From assembly GCA_035604595.1 (NCBI GenBank), contig DATNIE010000013.1, positions 62,001 through 126,000 on the forward strand: a stretch of DNA of 64,000 nt, written 5' to 3'. Below, piece after piece: positions 51,322-60,955 of the stretch. Origin of the DNA: CAIKZZ01 sp035604595 (lineage in GTDB: Bacteria > Pseudomonadota > Gammaproteobacteria > Steroidobacterales > Steroidobacteraceae). Position 1 is the stretch's first letter. Every line of letters begins with the position of its first letter. A program made the position numbers and the translations under genes. The notes beneath the pieces are model-generated. The model did not search any database. It saw nothing but the letters and a program-made list of their open reading frames with translations, and was not told where the DNA came from.

Positions 51322-52689
51322 GTGCGAATCGGCATCGTCGGTGCGGGTATCAGCGGCCTTGCGACGGCGTTCTGGCTGCAAAGGGCGCGGCCTGACTGGC
51401 AGCTGGTGATATTCGAGTCTGCGGGCGGCCCGGGTGGTGCGCTGCATACCGAGGAGATCGCGGGCTTTCGCTTTGAGGCCGGCTGCAATGGTTTTCTGAC
51501 CAACAAACCCGACAGCCTCGATCTCGTCCGCGCCGCGGGAGCGGATCCGCTGCTGATGGAGAGTTCGGCACTCGCGCGCAAACGCTTCCTCTACACGGAC
51601 GCCCTGCATCTGATGCCAGAGTCGCCGCGCGCGTTCATCGCGACGCCGCTGCTCACAGGGCGCGGGAAGCTGCGGGTGCTGGCGGAGCTGCTCGTCCCGC
51701 GCAGGCGTGATGGTGCCGACGAGACGCTCGAGGAGTTCGGTCGCCGGCGACTCGGCCGAGAGTTCACCGATGTATTCCTGGACGCAATGACCGCCGGTAT
51801 TTACGCCTCAACACCGGCAAGGCTCTCGGTGGCCGCTGCATTCCCGCTGATAGTCGCGCTCGAGCGCGAGCACGGTGGCCTGTTTCGCGGCATGCTGGCG
51901 CGCCGCCGGCGCGAGGCCGGCCCCGGCGGGGTACTGATGAGCTTTCGCGGCGGCGTCAGCACTTTCATCGAGCACCTGCGGCACTTGGTGCATGCAGAAT
52001 ACCGCTTCGATTCCAGGGTCGTCGCGGTCGGTCGAGCCGGACCGCGCTATGCGATTCACACGGACGGCGCCGGCCTCGAGGTCGACCGGGTCATCCTCGC
52101 AACTCCCGCCCACGTCACCGCCGGGCTCGTCGCCGGCCTCGATGCGGCATTCGCTGCGCGGCTCGCGCGGATCGAGTACTCGCCCGTTGCGGTGGTCGGC
52201 TTCGGCTACCGGGCCCTCGCCCACCCGCTCGACGGCTTCGGGCTGTTGACGACTGCGGCCGCACGCCAGCCCGTGCTCGGCATCCTGTGGGACGGAAGCG
52301 TGTTTCCGGACCGGGTTCCGCCCGGCGGCAAGATCCTGCGCGCGATGCTCGGGGGCCAACGCAATCCCGAGCTTGCGCTGCTGCCGGACCCGGATCTGAT
52401 CACGCTAGCCCGGGCCGGAATCCGCGGCACACTCGGCATCGATGCCGATCCCGATGTCGTATTCGTGCGGCGCTGGGAACGCGGCATCCCGAACTACGGG
52501 CCGGGACACCTCGCCAATGTCGCGGCCATCGATGCCGCAGCCGCCGCGCTTCCCGGACTCGATCTCACCGGTAACGCCTACCACGGCGTCGCAATGAACG
52601 ACTGCTGCCGGGCAAGCCGGCAGCTGGCCGCTCGCATCGTCGGCGATGCAGAAACGCGGACGGCGGCGCCGGGCCGCTCCGGCAACTAG
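51322..52689 (+). CDS. hemY: Protoporphyrinogen oxidase (HemY-type)
   Basis: A 455-residue FAD enzyme. The GxGxxG loop IVGAGISGLATAFWLQR is at residues 4-20 and the C-terminal FAD-contact motif is LTGNAYHGVAMNDCC. The segment FLDAMTAGIYASTPARLSV matches the PPO family. It oxidises protoporphyrinogen IX to protoporphyrin IX in heme synthesis. The start is GTG 51322 behind AAAGGGAA. It is alone on this strand, and its stop shares a palindromic CTAG with the convergent lipase gene. The gene is sometimes called hemG in annotations. Confidence 0.87.
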   Translation: MRIGIVGAGISGLATAFWLQRARPDWQLVIFESAGGPGGALHTEEIAGFRFEAGCNGFLTNKPDSLDLVRAAGADPLLMESSALARKRFLYTDALHLMPESPRAFIATPLLTGRGKLRVLAELLVPRRRDGADETLEEFGRRRLGREFTDVFLDAMTAGIYASTPARLSVAAAFPLIVALEREHGGLFRGMLARRRREAGPGGVLMSFRGGVSTFIEHLRHLVHAEYRFDSRVVAVGRAGPRYAIHTDGAGLEVDRVILATPAHVTAGLVAGLDAAFAARLARIEYSPVAVVGFGYRALAHPLDGFGLLTTAAARQPVLGILWDGSVFPDRVPPGGKILRAMLGGQRNPELALLPDPDLITLARAGIRGTLGIDADPDVVFVRRWERGIPNYGPGHLANVAAIDAAAAALPGLDLTGNAYHGVAMNDCCRASRQLAARIVGDAETRTAAPGRSGN

Positions 52690-53549
52690 GCGTGAGCGTC
52701 GAGCCACGCCTCGAGGTCCGCAAAGACCTGATCGCGCTCGGGCTCGTTGAAGAGCTCGTGGAAGAGACCCTGATACAGCTTGATGGTCAGATCCGGAGCG
52801 CCCAGTCGCTCGTAGATCGGCCGTGTGAACTTGAGCGGAACCAGCGCATCGGCAGTCCCGTGCAGAACCAGCGTCGGCACGCGCAGCTCTGGTGCCCGCT
52901 TGCCGATGCGCTGCATCGCGCCCAGCAGTTCGACGACGGTCCGCGCCGGAATTAGCCCCCGGTAGACGAGCGGATCGTTCTCATAGTTACGAACGATGAA
53001 TGGATCGCGGCTGATCGCGGCCGCCGGCAGCCGCAGGACGCCGACGATCGGTGCCAGCGTCGATAGCAGCCGCGCAACCACGAGTCGCCCGCGAGGAAGC
53101 TCCGGATCGGCGCCGACGGCCGGTGCGGACAGCACCAGTCTATCGACGAGTTGCGGATGATCGAGCGCCGCAAGCAGCGCCACCGCGCCGCCGAGACTGT
53201 GACCAATCACGAACAGGCGCCGGCCCGGATGCTGCGCCCGCGCCGCGCGGACCCGCTGTACGAGGTCCTCGATCAGCCAGTCGAAGGATTCGATGTAGGC
53301 CCGCGCGCCGGTCGAACGGCCGTGCCCGCGGTGATCGAGCGCATAGACCGCGAGCTGCCTGGCAGTCAGGCGCATCACGAGCTCGCCGTACCGGCCGCTG
53401 TGCTCGGCGAGCCCGTGGGCGAGGACGACCGCCGCCTGCGCCTCACCGTCCGGGAGCCACGACTGCACAAAGAGCCGCCGGCCCCCGCGTCCCTGCTGTT
53501 CGCCCGTCTCGTTTCGCACAGTGTCGCGTCCCGGCCGGATGTCAGGCAT
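52686..53549 (-). CDS. Monoacylglycerol-lipase-like alpha/beta hydrolase
   Basis: A 287-residue serine hydrolase of the monoacylglycerol lipase (PldB/COG2267) type: LAHGLAEHSGRYGEL, LDHRGHGRS, nucleophile Ser118 in IGHSLGGAV, Asp in LVLHGTADALVP and His in YQGLFHELFNEP. No signal peptide. Its ATG overlaps the muramidase stop by eight bases, making it the last gene of a three-gene unit 55313-52686. It probably splits monoacylglycerols or lysophospholipids. Confidence 0.85.
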   Translation of the reverse strand: MPDIRPGRDTVRNETGEQQGRGGRRLFVQSWLPDGEAQAAVVLAHGLAEHSGRYGELVMRLTARQLAVYALDHRGHGRSTGARAYIESFDWLIEDLVQRVRAARAQHPGRRLFVIGHSLGGAVALLAALDHPQLVDRLVLSAPAVGADPELPRGRLVVARLLSTLAPIVGVLRLPAAAISRDPFIVRNYENDPLVYRGLIPARTVVELLGAMQRIGKRAPELRVPTLVLHGTADALVPLKFTRPIYERLGAPDLTIKLYQGLFHELFNEPERDQVFADLEAWLDAHA

Positions 53550-54747
53550 ACAACAGGACGCCGGCGCGCTCAGTGAGCCAGGCTGCCTCGTCGCGCGACA
53601 CGTGTGCCTCGAGGTCGGCTGCAGTCGCCGCCGGGTCGTCGACCCATTGGCGCAACGCAGGACCGCCGTTGATCAGGTCTATCGCGCGCCGGTCGCGCTC
53701 GTACTCGTAATGCACGTCGCGCCACAGCGGGTAGTCGGGGCGCACATGGCGAAGCGCCTTCAATGCGGCAGCAACAAGCCGCCACGGACGAAACGCGAGG
53801 TGCGCATACGCGGGATCGTCGACGTGCACCTGCAGACCCGCGCACAAGCTCCCGGCATGCTTGTGGAATGTCGGTTCGAACCAGCAGGGCCGAATCCGGC
53901 AGCCCGACAGCCACGCCGGAGCCAGTGTGTGCATTGCCGCGAGCCATGCCCCGGCATCGAGGCCGGGTGCGCCAAACAGCTCGAGCGGCCGGGTCGTCCC
54001 CCGGCCCTCAGACAGCGTTGTGCCCTCGAGCAGCACCGTCCCGGCGTAGCACCGCGCCATCGAGAGGTTGGGTGCATTCGGGCTCGGGTTCACCCAGGCA
54101 CGCTCGCCGAGCGGCCAGCCATAGCCGGGCGCTGCATCGGGTTGCCAGCCCGCAAGTTCGATGACGGTGTAGTCGAGGTCGAGCTTGAGCTGGCGGATGA
54201 ACCAGCGGCCCGCCTCCCCGAGCGTAAGCCCGTGACGCATCGGGAGCGGTCCGGCGCCGACGAAGCTCTCCCAGCCGGCCTCAAGCGTCAGCCCCTCGAC
54301 CGGGCGGCCGACCGGATTCGGGCGATCGAGGACCCAGACCGATTTCCCGGCTCGCGCGGCGTCCTCGAGGACGTACCGGAGCGTTGTCAGGAACGTGTAA
54401 ATCCTGCAACCGAGGTCCTGCAGGTCGACGAGCAACACATCGAACGTCTCCAGCATTGCCGCGGTCGGGCGGCGCACCGCGCCATACAGGCTGAATACGG
54501 GAATCCCGTGTTTCGGGTCGCGGTAGTCGGCGGACTCGACCATGTTGTCCTGCTTTTCGCCCCGGAGCCCGTGCTGCGGCCCAAAGGCCGCCGTCAGCTT
54601 GAGCCCCGGGAGCGCGGCGAGCGCATCGAGCGAGTGCCTAAGGTCGCGTGTCACGGAGGCCGGGTGCGCCAGCAGCGCCAGCTTTTTTCCGGTGAGCGGC
54701 GCACGCAGCGCAGCGCTCTCCAGCAACCTGTCGATCCCGAACTTCAC
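53542..54747 (-). CDS. NamZ-type exo-beta-N-acetylmuramidase (DUF1343, GH171)
   Basis: A 401-residue protein of the DUF1343 family, shown for Bacillus NamZ to be an exo-N-acetylmuramidase in peptidoglycan recycling. Motifs are FGIDRLL, LAHPASVTRDLRHSLDAL, FGPQHGLRGEKQDNM, VDLQDLGCRIYTFL, VLDRPNPVGR and EGTTLSEGRGTTRPLE, all intact. No signal peptide is seen, so the enzyme may act in the cytoplasm on imported muropeptides. It is coupled to the upstream DOMON-like gene by ATGA and overlaps the lipase gene. Confidence 0.87.
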   Translation of the reverse strand: MKFGIDRLLESAALRAPLTGKKLALLAHPASVTRDLRHSLDALAALPGLKLTAAFGPQHGLRGEKQDNMVESADYRDPKHGIPVFSLYGAVRRPTAAMLETFDVLLVDLQDLGCRIYTFLTTLRYVLEDAARAGKSVWVLDRPNPVGRPVEGLTLEAGWESFVGAGPLPMRHGLTLGEAGRWFIRQLKLDLDYTVIELAGWQPDAAPGYGWPLGERAWVNPSPNAPNLSMARCYAGTVLLEGTTLSEGRGTTRPLELFGAPGLDAGAWLAAMHTLAPAWLSGCRIRPCWFEPTFHKHAGSLCAGLQVHVDDPAYAHLAFRPWRLVAAALKALRHVRPDYPLWRDVHYEYERDRRAIDLINGGPALRQWVDDPAATAADLEAHVSRDEAAWLTERAGVLLYA

Positions 54748-55313
54748 GAGGCCGGCCCGCCGTAGCCGCCGAGCGTCAGTACGAAACCGCGCCGATCGTG
54801 AAAATCCGCTACCTCGGCCGGATGGGCGAGCGCGTAGTAGTGAATCCCGCCGTCAAGGCTCTCGATCACCGCGCCGAGTCCAACATCGAGCGGCCTGGCC
54901 GGCGCAATGCGCGGCAGGCCGGCGATGTCGAGCGTCACGTCGAGGCGCGATTCGAAATCGCCGCGTCGCAGGTGGATCGCCGGCGCGGACGTGAGCTCGG
55001 GGTCGGCGAGACGCTCGCGGTACCCGCCGAAGCGGTACACCGCCCACGCTGCCGACGGCGAGAAATTGAACTCGTAGTAGGTGCTGCCGTGGGGCACCGC
55101 GCAAAACGCCTCGAAACACGTGTGGCGCCACAAGCCCTCGCGGCGTTGCGGTGCGCCGGCGGCGGGCCAGAGGACGTCGGCGACCCGTCCGGCAACCTCG
55201 TAGCGGAAGTCACAGCCGCGCGCTGTGCGCTCGACGGACGCGGCGACCCGGATGTCGGGGGCGGGGTGGGGATTGCTCGGATGCGGCACCAGTTCGGTAC
55301 GGACGGGGGGCAT
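54744..55313 (-). CDS. DOMON-like domain protein
   Basis: A 189-residue beta-sandwich protein resembling the DOMON-like/carbohydrate-binding family (GLWRHTCFEAFCAVP, YYEFNFSPSAAWAVYRFGGYRE). No signal peptide or membrane helix is visible. It overlaps the muramidase start by four bases, so it probably binds a sugar or heme-like ligand in the same process. The ligand is not known. Confidence 0.72.
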   Translation of the reverse strand: MPPVRTELVPHPSNPHPAPDIRVAASVERTARGCDFRYEVAGRVADVLWPAAGAPQRREGLWRHTCFEAFCAVPHGSTYYEFNFSPSAAWAVYRFGGYRERLADPELTSAPAIHLRRGDFESRLDVTLDIAGLPRIAPARPLDVGLGAVIESLDGGIHYYALAHPAEVADFHDRRGFVLTLGGYGGPAS

Positions 55314-55490
55314 TCCCGGATGCTACCGCGTTCGCGGGTCGGACGAGGCGACAGAGCAGGGATTGCCGGCGACGGCACCGCAGACCACACCAAGTGGCTC
55401 CCGGTCGGTGCCTCTGGTTCCGGGCGGGCGGTCATAGGCAGGCACCCGCGTCTGGACGCGACGTCGGGGCGTGCTCAGCGGGAATCCGTG

Positions 55491-56156
55491 CTAGCGGGCC
55501 CGCCTGAACGTCAGGTTATAACGCACGGCGTCGCAAGCCGCTTCCGGACGCGCCGCAAGACGCCGCACACCGTGATAGCCCGCGCGCGCCGCTCCACCGA
55601 ATACGACCACGTCACCATCCTCGACGAGTACTGGTATCGCAAGCCCCTTGCGCCGCGCGCCGTACCATACAAACACGGCGGGCAGCCCGATTGACACCGA
55701 TACGATTGCGTGGCGCATGTCGAGTTCGTCGTAGTCGCGGTGTGCGCCCATCTGGCTGCCGATCGCGTAACGATTCACGAGACAGCAATCCGGTTCGAAG
55801 CCCGGAAATCCAGCCATCGCCGCAGCGTGGCTCGCGAGCGACAGGAATGCCGGCGGCATCGGCGGCCACGGCCGACCGGACTCGGGATCCCGGTCGAGGT
55901 ACCGATATCCGCGCGTGTCACTGTGCCAACCGACCGTGCCGCAGTTGGTCATCGCCACCGACATCTGTCCGCCGCCGGGCGTATGGAGTCTCCGGAAAGG
56001 AGCTTCGCGCGAAATGCGCTCGATCGCAGCCACGAGCGGCGCTGTTATCGCGTGGTGCTTGAGGAGCAGGACCTCGGGCGCGATTGCGATCGCCGCTGCC
56101 CGGCTGGGCTGGGCGAGCAGATCGGGCCGGGCGTGCGGTGGTGCAGGACGGGGCAT
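55491..56156 (-). CDS. alkB: DNA oxidative demethylase AlkB
   Basis: A 221-residue 2OG-Fe(II) dioxygenase that removes 1-methyladenine and 3-methylcytosine from DNA. The TPGGGQMSVAMTNCG and GWHSDTRGYRY segments match E. coli AlkB, and the iron facial triad is seen as HRDYD and the distal His in GYHGVRR, with the 2OG-binding RYNLTFR at the end. ATG 56156 gives the standard 216-221 length. The gene stands alone; no Ada-type gene is nearby. Confidence 0.93.
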   Translation of the reverse strand: MPRPAPPHARPDLLAQPSRAAAIAIAPEVLLLKHHAITAPLVAAIERISREAPFRRLHTPGGGQMSVAMTNCGTVGWHSDTRGYRYLDRDPESGRPWPPMPPAFLSLASHAAAMAGFPGFEPDCCLVNRYAIGSQMGAHRDYDELDMRHAIVSVSIGLPAVFVWYGARRKGLAIPVLVEDGDVVVFGGAARAGYHGVRRLAARPEAACDAVRYNLTFRRAR

Positions 56157-56357
56157 CGGCGGTGCTGTGACCTCAGCGAGGCACGTCGATCGCCGCCGTA
56201 TTGACGCGGGCACACGCATGAGAGAGTCGCAACGCGCGCCTCGCGCCCGGTGAATTCCAGCACAGCTGGTTAGCGACTTCGTTGTTTTCCCGACCGGGAA
56301 AACGGTCAGGCACGGCCCGCCATAGGGGGTGCCGTGGCATGCGCTCCGGCACCCGGC

Positions 56358-56597
56358 TCATGACGCAGGTTCCGTGCGCTCGAAACGACGCGCGTGGCTG
56401 AGCCTTCGAGTCGCGAGCACCTCAAACAGCGAGTTCCGATCGCAGTAGTTTGCGTAGGACCTCGGATCCAGGTCGTATCCGCTCCCCCCTTCCCGACCGG
56501 CCTGCCCGACGCCCGGGGCGGAACGAGATACCTGCACGGGCGCATCACGTCCGCGGTTCGATGTCTGGGCGATCTTCTGCATGGGCTGTTCCGACAT
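56358..56597 (-). CDS. Possible small hypothetical protein
   Basis: A 79-residue frame starting at ATG 56597 with a poor ribosome site. The C-terminal segment SYANYCDRNSLFEVLATRR has protein-like composition, but I recognise no family and there is no coupling to a neighbour. It is listed because it fills most of an otherwise empty 480-base stretch; it could equally be chance. Confidence 0.25.
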   Translation of the reverse strand: MSEQPMQKIAQTSNRGRDAPVQVSRSAPGVGQAGREGGSGYDLDPRSYANYCDRNSLFEVLATRRLSHARRFERTEPAS

Positions 56598-56639
56598 GCG
56601 GCGCATTCCGGTACGGCGACCCGGTCCGCGTCCCCTGGC

Positions 56640-57140
56640 TCAGGCGAGCGCTGCGGTCCGCCGTCGTTTGTCGGACGTCCAGCGATCGAGCTTCTCCCGT
56701 GCGCCGTTTTTCGCCGGATCCATTGCGGTGTCGTGATCGGGCGTTTTCGCGGCAAGTTCGATGACGTAACCGTTGGGATCGCGAAAGTAGATCGAATGGA
56801 TGAATCCGTGATCCGAGACACCCCGCGTCTCGATACCGGCCGCCTTGCCCTTGGCGAACATGCCGTCAAGGGTCCGCGTGTCGACCTCGAGCGCGATGTG
56901 CAGATCGTAGTCGTGCTGCGCCTTGAATTCGAACGGCATGTCGGGGGCTTCGAAGAATGCCAGGTACGAGCCATCCCCAAGCTCGTAGAACGTGTGCAGC
57001 GTTCCGGTCTTGCGACCGCTTTTGGTCTCCTTGATCTCGAGCGTTCCGGCGAGCGGCAGTCCGAGAAAGTCCTGGTAAAACTGTCGCGTCTGCTCCGAAT
57101 CTCGGCAGCGGTACGCATTGTGGTGCAGACGGCGAATCAT
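56640..57140 (-). CDS. VOC (glyoxalase/bleomycin-resistance) family protein
   Basis: A 166-residue vicinal-oxygen-chelate protein of two beta-alpha-beta-beta-beta modules, with metal-binding residues in RRLHHNAYRCRD, ELGDGSYLAFFE and DPNGYVIELAAK. This set (His, Glu/Asp, Glu) fits a dioxygenase or lyase more than a pure binding protein. ATG 57140 is preceded by GGAG. The segment DHGFIHSIYFRDPNG resembles extradiol-like VOC proteins. Substrate unknown. Confidence 0.83.
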   Translation of the reverse strand: MIRRLHHNAYRCRDSEQTRQFYQDFLGLPLAGTLEIKETKSGRKTGTLHTFYELGDGSYLAFFEAPDMPFEFKAQHDYDLHIALEVDTRTLDGMFAKGKAAGIETRGVSDHGFIHSIYFRDPNGYVIELAAKTPDHDTAMDPAKNGAREKLDRWTSDKRRRTAALA

Positions 57141-57436
57141 GCAGCTCTCCTGCTCCGGCTTCGAACGGCGACGAGGAATTGGCCCTTGACGAGCGCGGCG
57201 AGGCCACCGATTGCCTCGCTTGCCCTGCAAGTCTAGCCCGGCTCCGTTCGCGAAGGTGAATCGACTCCCTGCAGGTCGGGTCGACAGTCAGCCAGGTTGG
57301 TGAGGCGGAGGGCCAATCGAGCGCGCCTCTCTGCCGACACCGGCTGCTGCGGCAGGCGTCACAATGACGCTCCATTGTCCAACACGCGGCGGGCCGCTGC
57401 GCTAACCTCACATGGCGATCGTTGCCGGGGACACGC

Positions 57437-59362
57437 ATGGCTAAGGCCTACGCCGATACTGTGGCCAGAATCGAGGACGCGGGCATCGACCGCCCCCTAC
57501 CCGTTGCCGGCTTCCGCGGAACTGCCGAACAGATCGAGCGGCAGTGGTTTGAGCAGGTCTACCGGGGCCGCGGCGACGTGATGCCTCAGCTGACGACGCG
57601 CGCAATCCTGGTCGGCTCGCTGCTCGGGGGAGTCCTATCGCTCACCAATCTGTACATCGGCCTCAAGGCCGGCTGGGGATTCGGCGTCACGATCACCGCC
57701 TGCATCGTGTCGTACGGCCTGTGGTCGGTGTTGCTCAGGTTGGGCATCGCCAAGACTCCGATGACCATTCTCGAAAACAACTGCATGCAGTCAACGGCGA
57801 GTGCCGCCGGGTATTCGACCGGCACGACCCTGGTATCCGCATTCGCCGCCTACTTCATGATCAACAATCACGCTTTGCCCGTCGGGCTGACACTCGCCTG
57901 GGTACTGTTCCTCGGTGTGCTCGGCGTGACGATGGCGATCCCGATGAAGCGGCAGATGATCAACGTCGAGCAGCTGCGCTTTCCCACCGGAATCGCCACG
58001 GCCGAGACGCTGAGCGCGCTGTACTCCCGGGGGGATCGAGCCCGGCAGTCGGCCCGAGCCCTCACCTACGCCGCGATCGCGGCCGCGGTCAGCCAGTTCT
58101 GGACCGACGGACTGCGACTCGTCAGCGTGAAGCTTGCGCCGTTCGGCCTCGGTGATCTCGTCGGCAAGCTCAACCTGGCCCTGGTCGGACCGGCCTGGAC
58201 GAGCCGCACGGTCGCGTTCGTATGGGACCCGATCTTCATGGCCGCCGGCGTGCTGATGGGCCTGCGGTCCGCCGCGAGCATCCTGGTGGGAGGCACGCTC
58301 TGCTGGTGCGTATTCGTGCCTTACATGCAGGCACACGGGGTCATCACTGGCCACAGCTACCGGGACATCATCCAGTGGACGCTGTGGGGCGGGGTGTCCT
58401 GCATGGTCGTGAACGGTTTGCTGGCATTCGGGCTGGAGTGGCGAACTATTGCGCGCGCTTTTCGCGGGCTTCGCAGCCTGTTCCGAGATCGGGCGTCGAG
58501 TCCGACAGGGATCGATGCGATTGAGACACCGACATCCTGGTTTTTCGCCGGTCAGCTGGTGTCGCTCGCGGCATTAGCATGGCTCGCCAAGGTCAGTTTC
58601 GGCATGCCGTTCTGGCAGAGCACGATCGCTGTGGTGCTGTCGTTCTTCCTGGCCCTCGTCGCCTGCCGCGTCACCGGCGAGACGGACACGACTCCGACAG
58701 GTGCGATGGGCAAGGTCACGCAGCTCACCTTTGGCGCTCTCAGCCCCGGCAACATGAACGTCAACCTGATGAGCGCCAACATCACCGCGAGTGCAGCGAT
58801 TTCAGCGGCCGACCTGCTGACCGATCTGAAAAGCGGTTATCTGCTCGGCGCCCATCCAAGGAAGCAGTTCCTGGCGCAATTTGCCGGCATATTCATCGGC
58901 ACGCTGTGCACCGTACTCGCATTCCAGGTCATGGTCCCCACGGCGTCCGTGCTTGGATCGGACCAGTTCCCGGCCCCGGCCGCCCAGTCGTGGCGAGCCG
59001 TCGCGATCGCACTCAGCAAGGGGCTCGAATCTCTTGAGCCGGTCAAGGTCTGGTCGATAGCCATCGGCGGCTTGGTCGGCCTGCTGCTGACGCTCGTGCC
59101 GCGGTGGTTTCCAAAGTACGCCAAGTGGATGCCGTCGGCAGCAGGGGTCGGCCTGTCTTGGACTTTCCACTGGTATTACGGCTTTCTGTTCTTCCTCGGC
59201 GCGATCACCGGGTGGTGCATGGAGCGCGCGCGGCCGGCGAAGGCTGAGCTGTACAACTATCCGGTCGCCGCGGGGATCATTGCCGGCGGTTCGCTGATGG
59301 GCGTGCTGCTGATCTTCTGGGAAAACGGGCCGGTCGTGATTAGACAACTGCTCGGCCCGTAG
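57437..59362 (+). CDS. OPT-family oligopeptide transporter
   Basis: A 641-residue membrane protein of the OPT family (COG1297) with about 14-16 helices. Characteristic segments are LTNLYIGLKAGWGFGVT, FPTGIATAETL, SGYLLGAHPRKQF, FPKYAKWMPSAAGVG and KAELYNYPVAAGIIAGGSLMG. Bacterial members import oligopeptides or siderophore-like chelates by proton symport. ATG 57437 sits near a GGGG site. Nearby exported peptidases could supply peptides, but that link is only inference. Confidence 0.9.
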   Translation: MAKAYADTVARIEDAGIDRPLPVAGFRGTAEQIERQWFEQVYRGRGDVMPQLTTRAILVGSLLGGVLSLTNLYIGLKAGWGFGVTITACIVSYGLWSVLLRLGIAKTPMTILENNCMQSTASAAGYSTGTTLVSAFAAYFMINNHALPVGLTLAWVLFLGVLGVTMAIPMKRQMINVEQLRFPTGIATAETLSALYSRGDRARQSARALTYAAIAAAVSQFWTDGLRLVSVKLAPFGLGDLVGKLNLALVGPAWTSRTVAFVWDPIFMAAGVLMGLRSAASILVGGTLCWCVFVPYMQAHGVITGHSYRDIIQWTLWGGVSCMVVNGLLAFGLEWRTIARAFRGLRSLFRDRASSPTGIDAIETPTSWFFAGQLVSLAALAWLAKVSFGMPFWQSTIAVVLSFFLALVACRVTGETDTTPTGAMGKVTQLTFGALSPGNMNVNLMSANITASAAISAADLLTDLKSGYLLGAHPRKQFLAQFAGIFIGTLCTVLAFQVMVPTASVLGSDQFPAPAAQSWRAVAIALSKGLESLEPVKVWSIAIGGLVGLLLTLVPRWFPKYAKWMPSAAGVGLSWTFHWYYGFLFFLGAITGWCMERARPAKAELYNYPVAAGIIAGGSLMGVLLIFWENGPVVIRQLLGP

Positions 59363-59726
59363 CAGACCTGCGTCCGGGCACCGCACGCACTTCCCCGGCG
59401 AGGAATGGGCGCGTTCTGACGCTCCGGATCGAGGTGAATCGGCCTTCGACCCCGACGGCGCGTGCCGGGCAAGTTCCGCCATTCGGTCAGTCGGAATGCC
59501 TGCGGAAGAGCTGTCGGTGACGACCAACGCGTCGGGAGTCGCGCCTGCGAATGTCAGGCCGACTCGCGCAGGCAGCACACTGCCCGACGGGGGTACCCGA
59601 CGCCGCGGCTCGAACCGATTTTCGTCCCTCAAAACTGTCGGCGAGTAGGCGCGCCGGCGTGGAACGTACGAGGGGCCATGCCGTAAGCTGCAGGGCCCCG
59701 CTTCGGGTGGCGTGAGGAGACACCGG
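59363..59726. other. Intergenic region without a visible gene
   Basis: The 364 bases between the OPT gene and the DUF1272 gene have no frame with protein-like composition, and I see no terminator, repeat or RNA feature. Confidence 0.45.
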
Positions 59727-59975
59727 ATGCTGCAACTACGACCGAACTGCGAATGCTGTGACCAAGACCTGCCGCCGGACTCGACCGAGGCCCGTATCTG
59801 CTCGTTCGAGTGCACCTTCTGTGCACGCTGTGCCGATTCGATTCTGGGCAATGCGTGCCCGAACTGCGGAGGAGAGCTCGTTTGGCGTCCGCGTCGCCCT
59901 GCAAACACTCTCGCGTCTAACCCGCCGTCGGCTCAACGCATCCTTCGCCCGTCGGGGTGCGCCACGATTGCTTAA
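59727..59975 (+). CDS. DUF1272 zinc-ribbon-like small protein
   Basis: An 82-residue protein with the Cys-rich DUF1272 pattern: RPNCECCDQDLPPDS, ICSFECTFCARCAD and ACPNCGGELVWRPRR. Eight to ten cysteines should bind zinc. ATG 59727 follows GAGGAG by eight bases. The family is widespread in proteobacteria and of unknown function; the basic C-terminal tail could contact nucleic acid. Confidence 0.85.
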   Translation: MLQLRPNCECCDQDLPPDSTEARICSFECTFCARCADSILGNACPNCGGELVWRPRRPANTLASNPPSAQRILRPSGCATIA

Positions 59976-60205
59976 GCGCAAGACTGCTGAGATCGGACGG
60001 CACGGTCGCAGGTGCGCGGCGTCCGGTCCCTCGACCGCCTGATCGGTTCGGGTTCTCGCTCCGGTGCTCAATGATTTTGGTCCGGACGCGGCCAGCCGTC
60101 CGGGAACACGGGCCGACCGCTGCCATGTGGTCAACTGCGGATCCTGGCCGTGGTAGATCGCCTAGTCGAGAGCAGCCGGTCGTCGGCTGGTGGTCGCTAC
60201 AGGCG

Positions 60206-60955
60206 TTAGCGGTCTACACGACTGCGGGCGATCACCAATCGGTAACCAAGATCGATTGCGTCGAGATCCTGCAGCCCTGAGTAGCGACGGCCCCAAGCGC
60301 CTGAGGCGACGTCCTTTTCCAGCCGTGCGAGCTGGGGATCGACGTTGCCAATTCTTGAGAACGTCGAAATGCCCTCACGGACGAGCGGATCGAGATGCGC
60401 ACGCGGCCGCTTCCAATGAGCCCCTAGGAACCCGTCGCGACAGTCTGCCGGAATCGGGACCTCTAGTATTTCTATTGATCCAAAAGCTTCGGCGAATCGC
60501 TCCAGGCTAGGAAAGATCCGACGGTCAGCCCGCAGCAACTCCGGAAGGTAGTCGAATAGCCAATAGCGCGCGTACACGTTGAAGTCGATGGTCAGAAAGA
60601 CTACCCGGGACCGCGCTACGCGCGCGCATTCCGAGAAGCCCTTGGCTTGATCCGTCCAATGATGCACCGTCAGCACGCCGAGGACCGCATCAAAGCTACT
60701 GTCCTGGAACGGTAGCGCCTCCGCGCGAGCTTGCACCACGGGAGCGGCGCCTGCGGGACGCTGCGCGATCATCGTGCGAGACGGCTCAACTGCAATCACG
60801 CTTCGAGACGGTGGCTCATATGAGCCAGCCCCAGCGCCAACGTTCAGGATTGACGCGCAGCCATCAATGGTACTTGCAATCGCCGCCGCGATCCGCGGAT
60901 CGGTCTGTCGTCGGCTGGAGTACCCGCGCCCTATCCGGTCGTAGAGTGTCGCCAT
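60206..60955 (-). CDS. Class I SAM-dependent methyltransferase
   Basis: A 249-residue methyltransferase of the UbiE-like (Methyltransf_11) type: motif I ILNVGAGAGSY, motif II acidic VIAVEPS, and ALPFQDSSFDAVLGVLTVHHW for motifs III-IV. ATG 60955 follows AAAGG by five bases. It is unlinked to other genes by overlap; the substrate cannot be predicted. Its base composition looks somewhat less GC-rich than its neighbours, which could mean recent acquisition. Confidence 0.85.
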   Translation of the reverse strand: MATLYDRIGRGYSSRRQTDPRIAAAIASTIDGCASILNVGAGAGSYEPPSRSVIAVEPSRTMIAQRPAGAAPVVQARAEALPFQDSSFDAVLGVLTVHHWTDQAKGFSECARVARSRVVFLTIDFNVYARYWLFDYLPELLRADRRIFPSLERFAEAFGSIEILEVPIPADCRDGFLGAHWKRPRAHLDPLVREGISTFSRIGNVDPQLARLEKDVASGAWGRRYSGLQDLDAIDLGYRLVIARSRVDR

